Positions 8,285 through 19,241 are shown, counted from the stretch's first letter. The stretch is 40,715 nt of DNA from an uncultured Schlesneria sp. (GCA_903840265.1 CAIMFH010000044.1:1-40715), one strand, 5' to 3'. Translations and numbers: made by a program. Notes: generated from the letters alone by a model not told the origin.

Positions 8285-10030
8285 ATGTACGAAGCCCAAT
8301 TTCTCTTGAAACGCCGACCATTTGCCGCCACTCCGGATCCTCGCTGCTTTCTAGCGAGTGGCCAGATTCAGTCCGCGCTGGATGAACTGGTCGTTTGCGT
8401 CGAACAGGGGCAAGGAGTGGCCGTCGTTTCGGCTCCAGCAGGCACTGGCAAAACACTGCTCTGCGAGCGGTTGCGATCGGAATTGGAAAGCCGTTTCCAA
8501 GTCGTGTTGCTTCCGCACGCCAGTTTTTTGACTCGACGAGCCATTCTGCAATCAATCCTCGCTGATTTGAATCACTCGTACCGACGCCAGGACGAGCAGG
8601 AATTGCGACTCGAACTGTCACCCGCCATTCGTGCGCTCAGTCCAAAACGAGAAGCGATGGTATTGATTCTTGACGAAGCGCACATGCTGGCGGAAGACCT
8701 GCTGGAAGAACTGCGAATTCTCTCAGACCTGTCCGATCATGGTCGCCCTCTGGTCAGACTTGTCCTTGTCGGCCAACCTGGCATCGAAGAAACCCTCGCT
8801 CGGCCGAGCCTGGAAGCATTGAATCAGCGAATACGTGCTCATGTTTGCCTCGATTCCTTTGACCGCGCGACCGCGGTCGACTATGTCGACTATCGAATCA
8901 CGTGGGCGGGCGGGCGCACCGGCGAAATATTCACTCCTGACGCGCTGGATCTGATCTATCGGGCCAGTGACGGCGTCCCCCGTTGCATCAATCAACTTTG
9001 CGATCACGCATTGCTGCTGGCCTATGTCGCCGAACAGAAGCCGGTGACCGCTGCCACGATTCGCGAAGCGTTGAAAGATCTTCGCCAACTGCCGCTCCAT
9101 TGGAACGAGAGTTTGCTCGCAGATCAGTCAGATGAGCCGACCGTTTCCGCCTTCGACGCGATTGACGACCGGCAGCCAACTGAAAATTCAAATCAGGAGG
9201 TGCAATCCTTCGAGTTTGGAGCAGACCTGCCATTAAGCAATACGACCGTCCAGTCCCACGAGGCAGACGATTTTGCGTTGGAAGAAGTCGACCAGCCGCC
9301 AGCGGACGAGGTTCAGGTTCGTGGTCAACAGACCGAAGTACGCGCGTTCATGGGGGCAAACCTTGGCAAGGCAACATTGAAAAACTCGCTTCCACTGCAA
9401 GCCTCACGACGTATCGAGACAATCGCACCGGGCGTGGTGATGGAAGAAATCGTCAGTGACCGATATGCCGCGATCGACGGCGGCTTCCCGCTGCCAACAG
9501 CGATCAAAAATCAACGCGAGATGATCTCGGCTGGACTGACTGGCTCGGAAAGCAAAAGTGACACGTCCAACGATCAATCGGTTCGCGTTGAGACTGTCGA
9601 ATCAGATTTGATTTCGGAAGGAATCGACGACAGTTCCTCGGAGACTTTCGAAGAAGTATGTAGTCGGCTGGACGGGATGCTGCCCGAATTCAACGAAGAT
9701 CCAGGCTGGGACACGTCAATCTTAGAGACGGCTTTCAGGAAGCCCAGATCGAACTCGGTGGGTGACGCGGACGAATGGGATTCTCTGGAAGAAGAACTCG
9801 GAGTCAGCGTCTGCGAACTCGCCAGCGAAGTCCGCGCAGGATTGAAATCCGAGGAGAGTGGCACAGAAATCGAACTGCGTCAGATCCTGGGCACGACTCA
9901 ATCAGTAACGATTGAAGTCGGTGCCGCAGATCCAGCCCATCAGACCACATCATCCACGACCGAATCGACTGAGCGACCCTATCGTAACCTGTTTAGCCGT
10001 TTGCGACGAAAACAACAGGGATTGCTGTAG
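8285..10030 (+). CDS. ExeA/GspA-like AAA ATPase with long acidic C-terminal tail
   Basis: The N-terminal 270 residues form a complete ExeA/GspA-type AAA ATPase. The family N-terminal signature FLLKRRPFAATPDPRCF is followed by Walker A SAPAGTGKT (49-57), Walker B LILDEAH (127-133), a LVLVGQP sensor region and the LNQRIRAHVCLDSF segment. ExeA proteins assist assembly of the type II secretin through peptidoglycan, and MshM-type relatives serve pili. Here there is no partner gene, peptidoglycan-binding domain or membrane helix. Residues of about 285-560 are acidic, low in hydrophobics and probably disordered, ending in a basic tail RPYRNLFSRLRRKQQ. The isolated position and tail leave the target unknown. 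The start ATG at 8285 has GGGA about 11 bases upstream. It ends 6 bases from convergent carB. Confidence 0.85.
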   Translation: MYEAQFLLKRRPFAATPDPRCFLASGQIQSALDELVVCVEQGQGVAVVSAPAGTGKTLLCERLRSELESRFQVVLLPHASFLTRRAILQSILADLNHSYRRQDEQELRLELSPAIRALSPKREAMVLILDEAHMLAEDLLEELRILSDLSDHGRPLVRLVLVGQPGIEETLARPSLEALNQRIRAHVCLDSFDRATAVDYVDYRITWAGGRTGEIFTPDALDLIYRASDGVPRCINQLCDHALLLAYVAEQKPVTAATIREALKDLRQLPLHWNESLLADQSDEPTVSAFDAIDDRQPTENSNQEVQSFEFGADLPLSNTTVQSHEADDFALEEVDQPPADEVQVRGQQTEVRAFMGANLGKATLKNSLPLQASRRIETIAPGVVMEEIVSDRYAAIDGGFPLPTAIKNQREMISAGLTGSESKSDTSNDQSVRVETVESDLISEGIDDSSSETFEEVCSRLDGMLPEFNEDPGWDTSILETAFRKPRSNSVGDADEWDSLEEELGVSVCELASEVRAGLKSEESGTEIELRQILGTTQSVTIEVGAADPAHQTTSSTTESTERPYRNLFSRLRRKQQGLL

Positions 10031-10036
10031 TCTGCA

Positions 10037-13000
10037 CTAAGGTCGATTCACATACGAATGGTTGACCTCTTGAGCGACCCAATCCTGAAGTGCTCGCACT
10101 TCAGGGGCGGGCTGCTGTCGCATCGCTTTTAACGCATGGACGACGGCAACACAGCCTGGAAGCGTGGTCACACACGAGACGCCGTTCATGACGGCGGCGG
10201 CGCGGATGCGTCCCTCGTCAGTCCTGGCCCCTTTTCCACTCGGCGTGTTGAAAATGAAGGCGATCTGCTTATTGGCCATGTAGTCGAGCAGGTTGGGCCG
10301 ACCTTCCTGCAGCTTTCGAACGGTGTCGACTTCCAGACCGAAGTCACGGAAAATACGCGCCGTCCCGCTGGTGCAGAGGATGTGGAACCCCATTTCTTGG
10401 AGCTGTCGGATCTGTGGAACGAGCGCCTCTTTGTGCCTGCCTGCCAGGCTGACGAAGACCGTGCCCGTTTGTGGCAGCTTGGTCCCGGCCGCAATCTGGC
10501 TCTTGGCGAATGCCATCGGAAAGTCGTCCGAGATCCCCATCACTTCACCGGTCGACTTCATTTCAGGGCCGAGAATGATGTCCACACCGACGAATCGGTT
10601 GAACGGGAATACACTCTCTTTGACTGATGTGTAGTTCGGCACGACTTCCTGAGTCACACCCTGCTCGGCCAGCGAAACGCCGGCCATGATCTTGGCCGCA
10701 ATCTTGGGCAGAGGCACATTGGTCGCTTTGGAAACGAATGGCGACGTACGGCTGGCACGCGGATTCACTTCCAGAATATAGACCAGATTTTCACCTTCGG
10801 ACTGTTTCACAGCGAACTGCAGATTCATCAGTCCGCGCACTTGCAGCGCTTTGGCCAGCGAATACGTGGCTTGCTTGATCTCTTCGACGACCGAGTCGGG
10901 AAGATTGTACGGGGGCAACACGCAGGCTGAATCCCCGGAGTGGACCCCGGCTTCTTCGATGTGTTCCATCACGCCGCCGACCAGGGTGAGTTGTCCGTCG
11001 GACACTGCATCGACATCGACTTCAACAGCGTCTTCCAGGAACTTGTCGACCAGGATCGGGCGATCTGGAGAGGCACTGATTGCTTCGGTCATGTAACGCG
11101 TGATCGTCTCATCGTCGTAGCATATCTCCATCGCGCGTCCACCCAACACATAGCTGGGGCGAACCAGGACGGGATAGCCGATTTCGTTCGCAATCCGACG
11201 AGCGCCATGGGCATCGGTCGCGGTCCCATTCGGCGGCTGTCGCAAGCCCAGTCGATCAAGAATCTCTTGGAATCGTTTGCGATCTTCGGCGGCATCAATC
11301 ATATCGGGGCTGGTCCCGATGATATTCACACCGGCCGCCTCCAGGCCGCGTGCCAGGTTCAGCGGTGTCTGCCCGCCGAACTGCACGATGACTCCGTCCG
11401 GTTGCATTCGGTCGCAAATGTTCAGCACGTCTTCCGTCGTCAGCGGTTCGAAGAACAGCAGATCGGACGTGTCGTAGTCTGTCGAAACCGTCTCCGGATT
11501 TGAGTTGACCATGATGCTCTCGATGCCGAGTTCACGTAACGCGAACGACGCCTGACAGCAACAATAGTCGAATTCGATCCCTTGACCGATGCGATTCGGA
11601 CCACCACCCAGAATGATAATCCGTCGACGTTTTCCCTTCGGAGGAGTTTCGTCTTCGGACTCGTACGTGGAGTAGTAGTAAGGGGTATAGGCTTCAAATT
11701 CCGCAGCACAGGTATCCACCTGTTTGAAAGTAGCCACAATTCCGAGCGCTTTGCGATGGCTGCGGACATCGATCTCGGTCGAATCCCACCAGAATGCAAG
11801 TTGCCGATCGGAATAACCGTTCCGCTTGGCGGTACGGATCAATTCCGGTGGCACATCTTCCAAACGACCGAGCTGCCGAAGTTCGTCTTCCAGGACGACG
11901 AGTTGGCGAATCTGATTCAAGAACCAAGGATCGATGTTCGTCAGTTCAAAAATCTGCTCGACCGACATCCCCGCTTTGAAGGCGTAGCGAACATAGAAGA
12001 TTCTGTTTTCGTTCGGCCGGGCCAGCTTGCTTTCGATTTCGTCGTTGCTTGGTTGCTGCGGCGTTCCCCACAAATCTTTCTTTCCGGCTCCCAACCCGAA
12101 ATGCCCGATTTCCAGGCCTCGTAGTGCCTTCTGCAGTGATTCTTTGAACGTGCGACCGATGGCCATCGTCTCACCGACGGACTTCATCTGCACAGTCAGT
12201 TCGGGATCGGCTTCGGGAAATTTCTCGAACGTCCAGCGCGGGATTTTCGTCACCACATAGTCGATCGACGGCTCGAAGCAGGCGAGCGTTTCGCGAGTAA
12301 TATCGTTCTTAATCTCGTCCAATCGATAGCCGATCGCCAGCTTCGCGGCGATCTTGGCGATCGGAAAACCGGTCGCCTTGGATGCCAATGCGCTGGAGCG
12401 GCTGACTCGCGGATTCATTTCGACAACGACCATTCGGCCGTCGCGTGGATTGATGGCGAACTGCACATTCGAACCACCGGTCTCGACACCAATCTCGCGA
12501 ATGCACGCGATCGTCGCGTCGCGCATCCGCTGGTATTCCTTATCGGACAGGGTCTGAGCCGGTGCAACGGTGATGGAATCGCCGGTGTGAACCCCCATCG
12601 GGTCGAAATTCTCGATCGAGCAGATGATGACGACGTTGTCGGCCACGTCGCGCATCACTTCCATCTCGTACTCTTTCCAGCCGATGATGCTTTCTTCCAG
12701 CAACACTTCGTGGACGGGCGACAGTTCCAAGCCCTTGCGAACCTTTTCGTCGAATTCTTCTCGATTGTAGGCGATCCCGCCCCCGACGCCGCCGAGGGTA
12801 AAACTGGCGCGGATGATGATGGGCAGACCGATGTCGTCCAACGCCTTGCGTGCATCGTCCATATTATGAACGATCTGGCTGCGGCAGACCTGGAGGCCAA
12901 TCTTGATCATGGCCTGCTTAAACGTATCGCGCTCTTCGGCCTTCGCGATTACGCTGGCTTTCGCCCCAATCATCTCAACGCCGAATTTTTCGAGGATCCC

Positions 13001-13315
13001 GTGTCGAGCCAGATCCATGGCGATGTTGAGCGCCGTCTGTCCACCCAAGGTTGGCAAGACGGCATCGGGGCGTTCGACTTCGATGATCTTAGAGACGTAC
13101 TCCAAGGTAATCGGTTCGATATACGTCCGATCCGCCATATGCGGATCTGTCATGATGGTGGCTGGATTTGAATTCACCAGCACCACCTCGTAGCCCTCCT
13201 CTCGAAGGGCTTTACAGGCTTGCGTTCCCGAATAGTCAAATTCGCAAGCCTGACCGATGACGATCGGGCCGGAACCAATGATCAGAATTTTATGGAGGTC
13301 GTCGCGGCGAGGCAC
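10037..13315 (-). CDS. carB: Carbamoyl-phosphate synthase, large subunit
   Basis: Makes carbamoyl phosphate from bicarbonate, ATP and ammonia supplied by CarA, for arginine and pyrimidine synthesis. The 1092-aa protein has two homologous ATP-grasp halves. The first begins at [22 protein letters not shown] and the second at [22 protein letters not shown]. An oligomerisation domain separates them, and a C-terminal methylglyoxal-synthase-like allosteric domain (about 940-1075) contains [16 protein letters not shown] and [14 protein letters not shown]. It is slightly longer than the E. coli enzyme, mostly at the C terminus. carA is not in the window. A 263-base spacer separates it from the upstream helicase, so it probably has its own promoter. 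Confidence 0.98.
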   Translation of the reverse strand: MPRRDDLHKILIIGSGPIVIGQACEFDYSGTQACKALREEGYEVVLVNSNPATIMTDPHMADRTYIEPITLEYVSKIIEVERPDAVLPTLGGQTALNIAMDLARHGILEKFGVEMIGAKASVIAKAEERDTFKQAMIKIGLQVCRSQIVHNMDDARKALDDIGLPIIIRASFTLGGVGGGIAYNREEFDEKVRKGLELSPVHEVLLEESIIGWKEYEMEVMRDVADNVVIICSIENFDPMGVHTGDSITVAPAQTLSDKEYQRMRDATIACIREIGVETGGSNVQFAINPRDGRMVVVEMNPRVSRSSALASKATGFPIAKIAAKLAIGYRLDEIKNDITRETLACFEPSIDYVVTKIPRWTFEKFPEADPELTVQMKSVGETMAIGRTFKESLQKALRGLEIGHFGLGAGKKDLWGTPQQPSNDEIESKLARPNENRIFYVRYAFKAGMSVEQIFELTNIDPWFLNQIRQLVVLEDELRQLGRLEDVPPELIRTAKRNGYSDRQLAFWWDSTEIDVRSHRKALGIVATFKQVDTCAAEFEAYTPYYYSTYESEDETPPKGKRRRIIILGGGPNRIGQGIEFDYCCCQASFALRELGIESIMVNSNPETVSTDYDTSDLLFFEPLTTEDVLNICDRMQPDGVIVQFGGQTPLNLARGLEAAGVNIIGTSPDMIDAAEDRKRFQEILDRLGLRQPPNGTATDAHGARRIANEIGYPVLVRPSYVLGGRAMEICYDDETITRYMTEAISASPDRPILVDKFLEDAVEVDVDAVSDGQLTLVGGVMEHIEEAGVHSGDSACVLPPYNLPDSVVEEIKQATYSLAKALQVRGLMNLQFAVKQSEGENLVYILEVNPRASRTSPFVSKATNVPLPKIAAKIMAGVSLAEQGVTQEVVPNYTSVKESVFPFNRFVGVDIILGPEMKSTGEVMGISDDFPMAFAKSQIAAGTKLPQTGTVFVSLAGRHKEALVPQIRQLQEMGFHILCTSGTARIFRDFGLEVDTVRKLQEGRPNLLDYMANKQIAFIFNTPSGKGARTDEGRIRAAAVMNGVSCVTTLPGCVAVVHALKAMRQQPAPEVRALQDWVAQEVNHSYVNRP

Positions 13316-13578
13316 GGCGGCAGTCCTTGCGATGGAGCGAGGATACGGAGGCAGGACGAATCGGCGACCGCTGCTCCAACGGGGCTAATTCGCGCAAAAA
13401 GCACCCGAGCCTACCATGCCACGCGACAGATTCAAGGAACCCACCCTACTTGCGTCGACTCGTAAGGTTCCGCCCTCGTTCGTCAAGGAACTATCTCGTG
13501 GAATCTCGTTGCGCACTCAAAAGTTACGCATTTCGTTCGTTGTATGATATTTGGCTTTTTCGAAGTGGTGAACTTCGA

Positions 13579-16233
13579 TTAGTTCGGCACCGGCTTCGGC
13601 GATCCGTGTTCGACGAAATCGGCTTCGTCCTCTTGCGCCAGCATCATGTCGGTCGAGGTGGGATCGATGGTTCGGCAACAGGCCGTCAGCCGCGTGGAAA
13701 TTTCGCGGACTTCGTCCTGCCAAGCGCTCGCTTCCATCCCCGGCGGAGTGAGTTGCTTGAACTCACCCAACAGCAAAACCATGCGCAACAAATGACGGAA
13801 AATCAGCCCTTCGTGCTTCGTCAGATCGCGACCGGAGACATAGTTCCAGAAGTTATCGCCCCAATTCTCAAGCAGATCCGTCGCGACCATGACAGGTTGA
13901 ACCGTCAAATCATGAACTTCGGGGTATTCGGACTCGAACAGCATACGCACCTTTTCTGCCAGCGCTGGAGCGTACTTGCGTTCCTCGAACGGAATGTCAG
14001 GATCGAATTCAGGGTACAGATCGCCGGCGGCGATCAAGCCGCGCTGTACGAGTTCATTGTCGATCCTCTCCAAAGCCAGCGGGCCCGGAGGTAATTTGTG
14101 AGGTGGCGGAACGCGCACAGTCCGCATCAGATTGCGGGGCAGTTCTAAAACGCTTTCGAGTAACAGCATTCGCTCGACTCGATCGGCGGCCCCCAGATGA
14201 CTGACGAGAAACATGCCATAGATTGGGTTTACGCTACGAAAGACGAAGAGTTCTTGAAGACGATCAGTGGGATGCGCCAAGATTGGTCGATAGCGGTTTC
14301 GATCTTTATTCTCATCCGGCTTCTCAAGCTTCTTGCCTGTCCGTTCGAGGTGTTTCTGGTCGACCTGCGTTTGCAGTTGTTGCGAGAGCCAGGAAACTTT
14401 TGGAGTCTCGACTTCAACAGCGGGTGCCTCGCCGGGGTGAACGACTGCGGGCGGCGGTGGGGGCGGGGGATCGAGTCGGATGAAGTCTCCAGCGTGCAGC
14501 GTGACCAGCATCTTTTCGAGGTGTTTTTCGCTCACTTCCAGTTGCTTGGGGTCCATCAGTCGCTTGTGAACCAGTGTTCGCAGATGGTCAACCTCGGGCG
14601 AGATCTGCAGCATGTAGGCGAGCAATCGCCACGGTAGCGGGCCGCGGCTGACGAGATCACCAGGCTGTGCGAATCGCAGCTTCTCAAACTGCTGATCATT
14701 CCAGTATTGCCGCTCGGGACTGCGAGTCGGCATTTTCTTTTTCATCGCCTTCTTAGCACGGATCAACAACGGGTCTTTTGTATCTTCTGGAATCTGGTCA
14801 TACTGCTGCTTCCATCGTAAAATCCGCACGTCGTCTTCATGAGCCAAAGCATAAACAAAGCCTTCCTTGTCGAACTGAGGTCGGCCGGCACGTCCGAAAA
14901 TCTGATGAGCCGAACTGGGGTCGATGATCTTTTGCTCGCCGGGCTTACCCTTAAGAAGTGATGGAAGGACCACGGAGCGAGCGGGCAGATTGATGCCAGC
15001 CGCCAGTGTTTCCGTGCAGACGCAAATCGTCAGCAGCTTCTTCTGAAACAGCTCTTCCACGATTCGCTTATACTTCGGCAGGATCCCCGCATGATGCACG
15101 CCTACGCCGCGCATCAACAGTTGCCGCATCTTCGGGCCGACTCCCTTTGACCAATCCAGCTTGTCGAGTTCGGCAATCAATCGCTTCTGCTGACCATCGG
15201 CCAGCATCGACTTCCCTTTCAGTTCTTCGGCGACACTCCAGCATTGGTCGCGATTAAAACAAAAGACGAGCGAGGGAGTTCGGCGGGCTTCTTCGTCACC
15301 GACGGCCATTTCTTCCAGGTGCTCGGTCAGCAGTTTGTCTGGCACCCATTGAAACTGAAGTACGACCCGACGATCAGAACTTTGAATCAATTCCAGACGC
15401 CGGCCATGAGTCTTGGCACACCAGATCGTGAACGCGGCCGCATTGCCGATCGTCGCCGACAACAACAGCAATCGAATATGCTTCGGCATCAAAGCCAGAG
15501 AAAATTCCCACACGATCCCTCGTTCGGGATCGGAGAAACAGTGGAATTCATCCATCACGATGGCAGAGACATGATCAAAGTCGAGGGCCGCCGAGGGGCT
15601 AGATGCAGCCGGGACTGCTGCTTGTGTTGCCGCAACCGGTGCCGATTCGGGCTCTTCTTCCCAGCCAATCACATCGCCGTCGGCAGTGATGTCTGTTGAG
15701 GGTGGTGCGGAGACGATGGAAGCTGCAGATTTCTGGTCTTCGATCGCCAGAGCCGCTTGCGCATCAGAATGTGCTGCCCAGTGAGTGTTCAACAATCGAT
15801 TGAGCAGGATTTCGGCAACGACCACCAGGACTCGCGCATGCGGATTAACGCGACGATTGCCCGTCACGAGGCCCACTTGTTCGCGTTCGTAGCCCCAGGA
15901 AGCGACAGTATCTTGTAGCTCCCTGAATTTCTGTTCGGTCAAAGCAATCAGGGGCGTGGTGTAATAGATCGTCTTTCCGGTTGCCAGCGCCTCGTAGATC
16001 GCGCCTTCGGCAATCAGCGTCTTGCCTGTTCCCGTCGGCGCGCAAACCATCACGCCGCTCGTGGATTCGAACCAGGCGAGGATCGCTTCCTCCTGCACCG
16101 GGTAAGGGGTGTAAGGAAGCGAGTCGAGAAATTTGAGGGCCAGATCATCTCTGGAAAAATCAGTGGGGTGCGAGAGAGTCATCGCGGCATGATAGTCGGA
16201 ACCCTCGATCTTTCGCGACTGACTTCGGGGCAC
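13579..16233 (-). CDS. Ski2-like DEAD/DEAH-box helicase
   Basis: Superfamily 2 helicase of the Ski2/Brr2-like group, acting on RNA or DNA in the cytoplasm. Motifs in order: Q-like region YTPYPVQEEAIL (41-52), Walker A APTGTGKT (65-72), DEFH as motif II (228-231), LLLSAT as motif III, and QIFGRAGRP as motif VI. Between motifs Ib and II, residues of about 152-218 form an Ala/Ser/Pro-rich, probably disordered insertion. A later PPPPPPP run is a second low-complexity linker. The frame opens with a GTG at 16233, 8 bases after the upstream PSD1 gene. The ATG at 16182 (MTLSHPTDF) is an equally good candidate, giving 867 aa. Close packing suggests co-transcription with the upstream cytochrome protein. 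RNA turnover is the likely role, inferred from the family. Confidence 0.88.
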   Translation of the reverse strand: MPRSQSRKIEGSDYHAAMTLSHPTDFSRDDLALKFLDSLPYTPYPVQEEAILAWFESTSGVMVCAPTGTGKTLIAEGAIYEALATGKTIYYTTPLIALTEQKFRELQDTVASWGYEREQVGLVTGNRRVNPHARVLVVVAEILLNRLLNTHWAAHSDAQAALAIEDQKSAASIVSAPPSTDITADGDVIGWEEEPESAPVAATQAAVPAASSPSAALDFDHVSAIVMDEFHCFSDPERGIVWEFSLALMPKHIRLLLLSATIGNAAAFTIWCAKTHGRRLELIQSSDRRVVLQFQWVPDKLLTEHLEEMAVGDEEARRTPSLVFCFNRDQCWSVAEELKGKSMLADGQQKRLIAELDKLDWSKGVGPKMRQLLMRGVGVHHAGILPKYKRIVEELFQKKLLTICVCTETLAAGINLPARSVVLPSLLKGKPGEQKIIDPSSAHQIFGRAGRPQFDKEGFVYALAHEDDVRILRWKQQYDQIPEDTKDPLLIRAKKAMKKKMPTRSPERQYWNDQQFEKLRFAQPGDLVSRGPLPWRLLAYMLQISPEVDHLRTLVHKRLMDPKQLEVSEKHLEKMLVTLHAGDFIRLDPPPPPPPAVVHPGEAPAVEVETPKVSWLSQQLQTQVDQKHLERTGKKLEKPDENKDRNRYRPILAHPTDRLQELFVFRSVNPIYGMFLVSHLGAADRVERMLLLESVLELPRNLMRTVRVPPPHKLPPGPLALERIDNELVQRGLIAAGDLYPEFDPDIPFEERKYAPALAEKVRMLFESEYPEVHDLTVQPVMVATDLLENWGDNFWNYVSGRDLTKHEGLIFRHLLRMVLLLGEFKQLTPPGMEASAWQDEVREISTRLTACCRTIDPTSTDMMLAQEDEADFVEHGSPKPVPN

Positions 16234-16241
16234 AACCTCGG

Positions 16242-19241
16242 TCAGTCAACATAGACGAACTCATTCGCATTCAGCAGCATCCGGCAAAGTTGAGGCAGCC
16301 CGCGAGACTGTGCCAGTTTCACCGCCGTACCCTGTTCTTGGACGGTCGGATCGCGTCCGAAAGCGAATTGAAAGGCTTGAGTGACAGAGACATGGAGATC
16401 CTCCCCCGCCTTGGCGCTGATTCGTTGCGAAAAATATTCGCTTTGCCGGAGCATGAAGTCGTTGTTCAGCAAAGCCAGCGATTGCAGCGCGGTCGTGGTT
16501 GTGTTGCGAACTGGGACCAGATTTGCGGCACTCGGACAATCCAGCGTCGTGAGGAACGGATGGCTCGTCGTCCGCACCGCGAATCGATAGACGCTGCGAC
16601 GCCAGAGATCCGGTGAATCCGGCGTGATATACCGATAGACCGGCGCGTACTCTTCCTGATATTCGAAGTCGCGATATCCAGGACCGAACATCGCCGGGTT
16701 CAGCTTGCCACTCACGAACAATGTTGCATCGCGCACCGATTCTGCGTCCAGGCGACGAGTATTCATCCGCCACAACAGTCGGTTTCCGGCATCGACCTGA
16801 ACTGATCGACTCACAGAATCGAGTGATGTTTCAGGGGCGGCTGACTGTTGACGATAGGTTGCGCTCGTACACATTAACCGATGCATCGACTTCAGCGACC
16901 ACTTTTGGGCAAGCAGTTCGTCTGCCAACCAGTCAAGTAGCTCGGGATGCGAAGGGAGACTTCCACCGACTCCGAAGTCACTCGGGGTTTCAACGAGGCC
17001 CATTCCGAAGTGATGGTGCCATAGCCGGTTGACGATGACCCGACGCGTAAGCGGGTTTGCTTCAGACGCAATCCACTCTGCAAAGGCCTGGCGACGGACT
17101 GCGTCAGTCGACTGCGCAGATCCCAGTTCAGGATTCAACCCGCGGACACACGCCAAGGCGGCTGGGGCCACCTGGTCACCGACCTGTTCGGGGTCGCCGC
17201 GTTTCAGGATGTTTATCGCGGGGGGAGCCTCGGCCACGGCCGCATAGACTCTTCGCGGTGACGGCAGTAATCCAATCTCGTGCTGGATGTCGACGCGACG
17301 CTGTTGAAGTCGAACGACTTCTTGCTTCTCGATGTCGGATAATAACGGCGGCTGGGGGGCCACTAACTTCGCATCTGCGAAGCAGATCTGATCGTGACCG
17401 ATTCCGTTGCCGCCATCAGTCGACATCAGAGTGAGAAATCGAGCACGCTCCGGAAGCATCACTTCGATCGCGTGGCTGCCGTCATCGCGTCCGAAATTGA
17501 CGCGATCTGCTTTCAGATCGCCATCGACATATACGTAATAACTGGCCCCGCTGCGAGGCGTCTGGCCAAAGTATCCTGCGGTCGCGATGAACTTCATCAC
17601 CGAGGGCGCGCCAGCATCGCGCAGAGCAGCGAGATCGAATGTGACCGCCGCGTTGGCGTGCAGCGAGAGCAGCGTATGATCACCGGTCGCATAGTCGACT
17701 CCGTCGAGCTTAGTCGAAAAAAACGAGTTGATCGGGCCAGACCGAATCGCATCCCATGTCTGCCCGGAAGTGCGCGGCACGTTCATCAACCTGAGACCGG
17801 TGGACGTAATCTGCGTTCCTTCAGGACTCAAATCGGGGACCACGACTCCATCAATGAACTTGACGCTGGACTTGGCGAAGACATTCGGTTTCGCCCCTTC
17901 AAGCAATCCGCGTTTGGGCAATTGAGGGTTTCCAGTGACGGGATCAATTCCCTGCCCCACGGTGCCGGTCCCGAACCCGTCGCCGCCGCCGACGATATCC
18001 GCCAAGTCACGACCTTGGCCGTTCAAACTGGCCAGGGAAATGCGAATCTGCTGCAGTTCTGCATTGAGTCGCTGGCGTCGCTGGGCCAGTTCCTTGACTT
18101 CGCTGGGGCTGACATCACGTTCGGCACGTTTGACTCCCGCAAATACTGCCCACAGGCTGTAGTATTCCCGTTGGGAAATCGGATCGAGTTTGTGATCGTG
18201 GCAGCGAGCGCAATTGATGGTGACGCCGCACGCGGCCGTCATGACTTGAGTCACCATATCATCCAGATCATCGGCACGAGCCAGTCGCTTTAACACGGGG
18301 CTAGGCGTTTCCACCTGTCCCACAAAGTCCCAGGGGCCGGCAGTCAGAAAACCAGTCGCGATGACGGCCTCGGGATCATTCGGCCGCAGCACATCGCCAG
18401 CGAGTTGATCACGCAAGAAATCATCGTAGCGTTTGTCGGCGTTCAACGCTCGAATGACCCAGTCACGAAACGGCCAGGCATTGTCGCGCCGCTGATCGCG
18501 TTCAAATCCATGCGTATCGGCATAATGAGCGATATCCAGCCAGTGGCGGGCCCAACGCTCACCATAGTGCGGTGAATCGAGGAATCGATCGACCAGTTCT
18601 TCATAGGCATTCGGATCGCGACTCTTGATGAAAACATCAATCTCGTTCGGCGTCGGTGGCAGTCCCAGCAGGTCGAAGGAGAGTCGGCGGATCAGAGTCC
18701 TGCGGTCCGCTTCGGCAGAGGGTTGGAGATCGTTGGCCTCCAATTTCGCGAGAATAAACCGATCAATGGGATTGCGAACCCACGACGACTTGTTCACGTC
18801 TGGAACTGATGGTCTTTGAACCGGTTGGTAAGACCACCACAGGCGACCATCAGCTTGCCGCTCTTGCAGGGTCATCCCGTCGGGCCAGACTGCTCCGCTC
18901 TTAATCCAAGTGCGTAGTCGATCAACTTCCGCCTTTGTCAGCGGGGTTCCTTCGGCAGGCATCTGTGGCTTGATGCCGGCCACCATTTCGATCAGCAGGC
19001 TTTCGTCAGGTTTCCCTGCCACGATCACTGGACCGCTATCGCCGCCCGTTAAGGTGCTCTCACGCGAAGAGAACGACAAGCCTCCTCGAGGCTTTTCCGT
19101 CGAGTGACAGCGGACGCAACGTTGCTCCAAGATCGGGGCCACGGAATCCGCAAATCGATCCGGTTCAGCCCCGTTCGCTACGGTTGCACACCCGCAGAGG
19201 AACAGCAGCGAACTGATCAACCTGAGCTCAACAAATTGCAT
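16242..19241 (-). CDS. Planctomycete cytochrome C / DUF1549 / NPCBM-like / DUF1553 (PSD1) exported protein
   Basis: Large exported protein of a planctomycete-expanded family with no settled function. I start at the ATG at 19241 (999 aa) because a signal peptide (FVELRLISSLLFLCGC, then a possible ANGA cleavage site) begins there; the frame is open to 19310. Domain order: PSCyt1 haem motif CVRCH (42-46), DUF1549/PSCyt2 (about 155-375) with a second CxxCH (CARCH, 344-348), an NPCBM-like domain (about 505-627) and DUF1553/PSD1 (about 690-970, with NRLWHHHFG and SHPELLDWLADE). The NPCBM assignment rests on KLDGVDYATGDHTLLSLHAN, VYVDGDLK and GIGHDQICFADAKL. The design suggests a periplasmic haem protein that binds polysaccharide. 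It sits 40 bases after the 131-aa unknown gene and just before the helicase. Confidence 0.92.
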   Translation of the reverse strand: MQFVELRLISSLLFLCGCATVANGAEPDRFADSVAPILEQRCVRCHSTEKPRGGLSFSSRESTLTGGDSGPVIVAGKPDESLLIEMVAGIKPQMPAEGTPLTKAEVDRLRTWIKSGAVWPDGMTLQERQADGRLWWSYQPVQRPSVPDVNKSSWVRNPIDRFILAKLEANDLQPSAEADRRTLIRRLSFDLLGLPPTPNEIDVFIKSRDPNAYEELVDRFLDSPHYGERWARHWLDIAHYADTHGFERDQRRDNAWPFRDWVIRALNADKRYDDFLRDQLAGDVLRPNDPEAVIATGFLTAGPWDFVGQVETPSPVLKRLARADDLDDMVTQVMTAACGVTINCARCHDHKLDPISQREYYSLWAVFAGVKRAERDVSPSEVKELAQRRQRLNAELQQIRISLASLNGQGRDLADIVGGGDGFGTGTVGQGIDPVTGNPQLPKRGLLEGAKPNVFAKSSVKFIDGVVVPDLSPEGTQITSTGLRLMNVPRTSGQTWDAIRSGPINSFFSTKLDGVDYATGDHTLLSLHANAAVTFDLAALRDAGAPSVMKFIATAGYFGQTPRSGASYYVYVDGDLKADRVNFGRDDGSHAIEVMLPERARFLTLMSTDGGNGIGHDQICFADAKLVAPQPPLLSDIEKQEVVRLQQRRVDIQHEIGLLPSPRRVYAAVAEAPPAINILKRGDPEQVGDQVAPAALACVRGLNPELGSAQSTDAVRRQAFAEWIASEANPLTRRVIVNRLWHHHFGMGLVETPSDFGVGGSLPSHPELLDWLADELLAQKWSLKSMHRLMCTSATYRQQSAAPETSLDSVSRSVQVDAGNRLLWRMNTRRLDAESVRDATLFVSGKLNPAMFGPGYRDFEYQEEYAPVYRYITPDSPDLWRRSVYRFAVRTTSHPFLTTLDCPSAANLVPVRNTTTTALQSLALLNNDFMLRQSEYFSQRISAKAGEDLHVSVTQAFQFAFGRDPTVQEQGTAVKLAQSRGLPQLCRMLLNANEFVYVD

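Noticed and set aside
7771-8385. Plus-strand frame across the phoH-ExeA spacer
   Set aside because: It overlaps both flanking genes in the wrong frame and shows no family resemblance.
13565-13586. Terminator hairpin at the helicase 3' end
   Set aside because: Only a 6-bp TCGAAG/CTTCGA stem, and the run beyond it on the minus strand is A rather than T.
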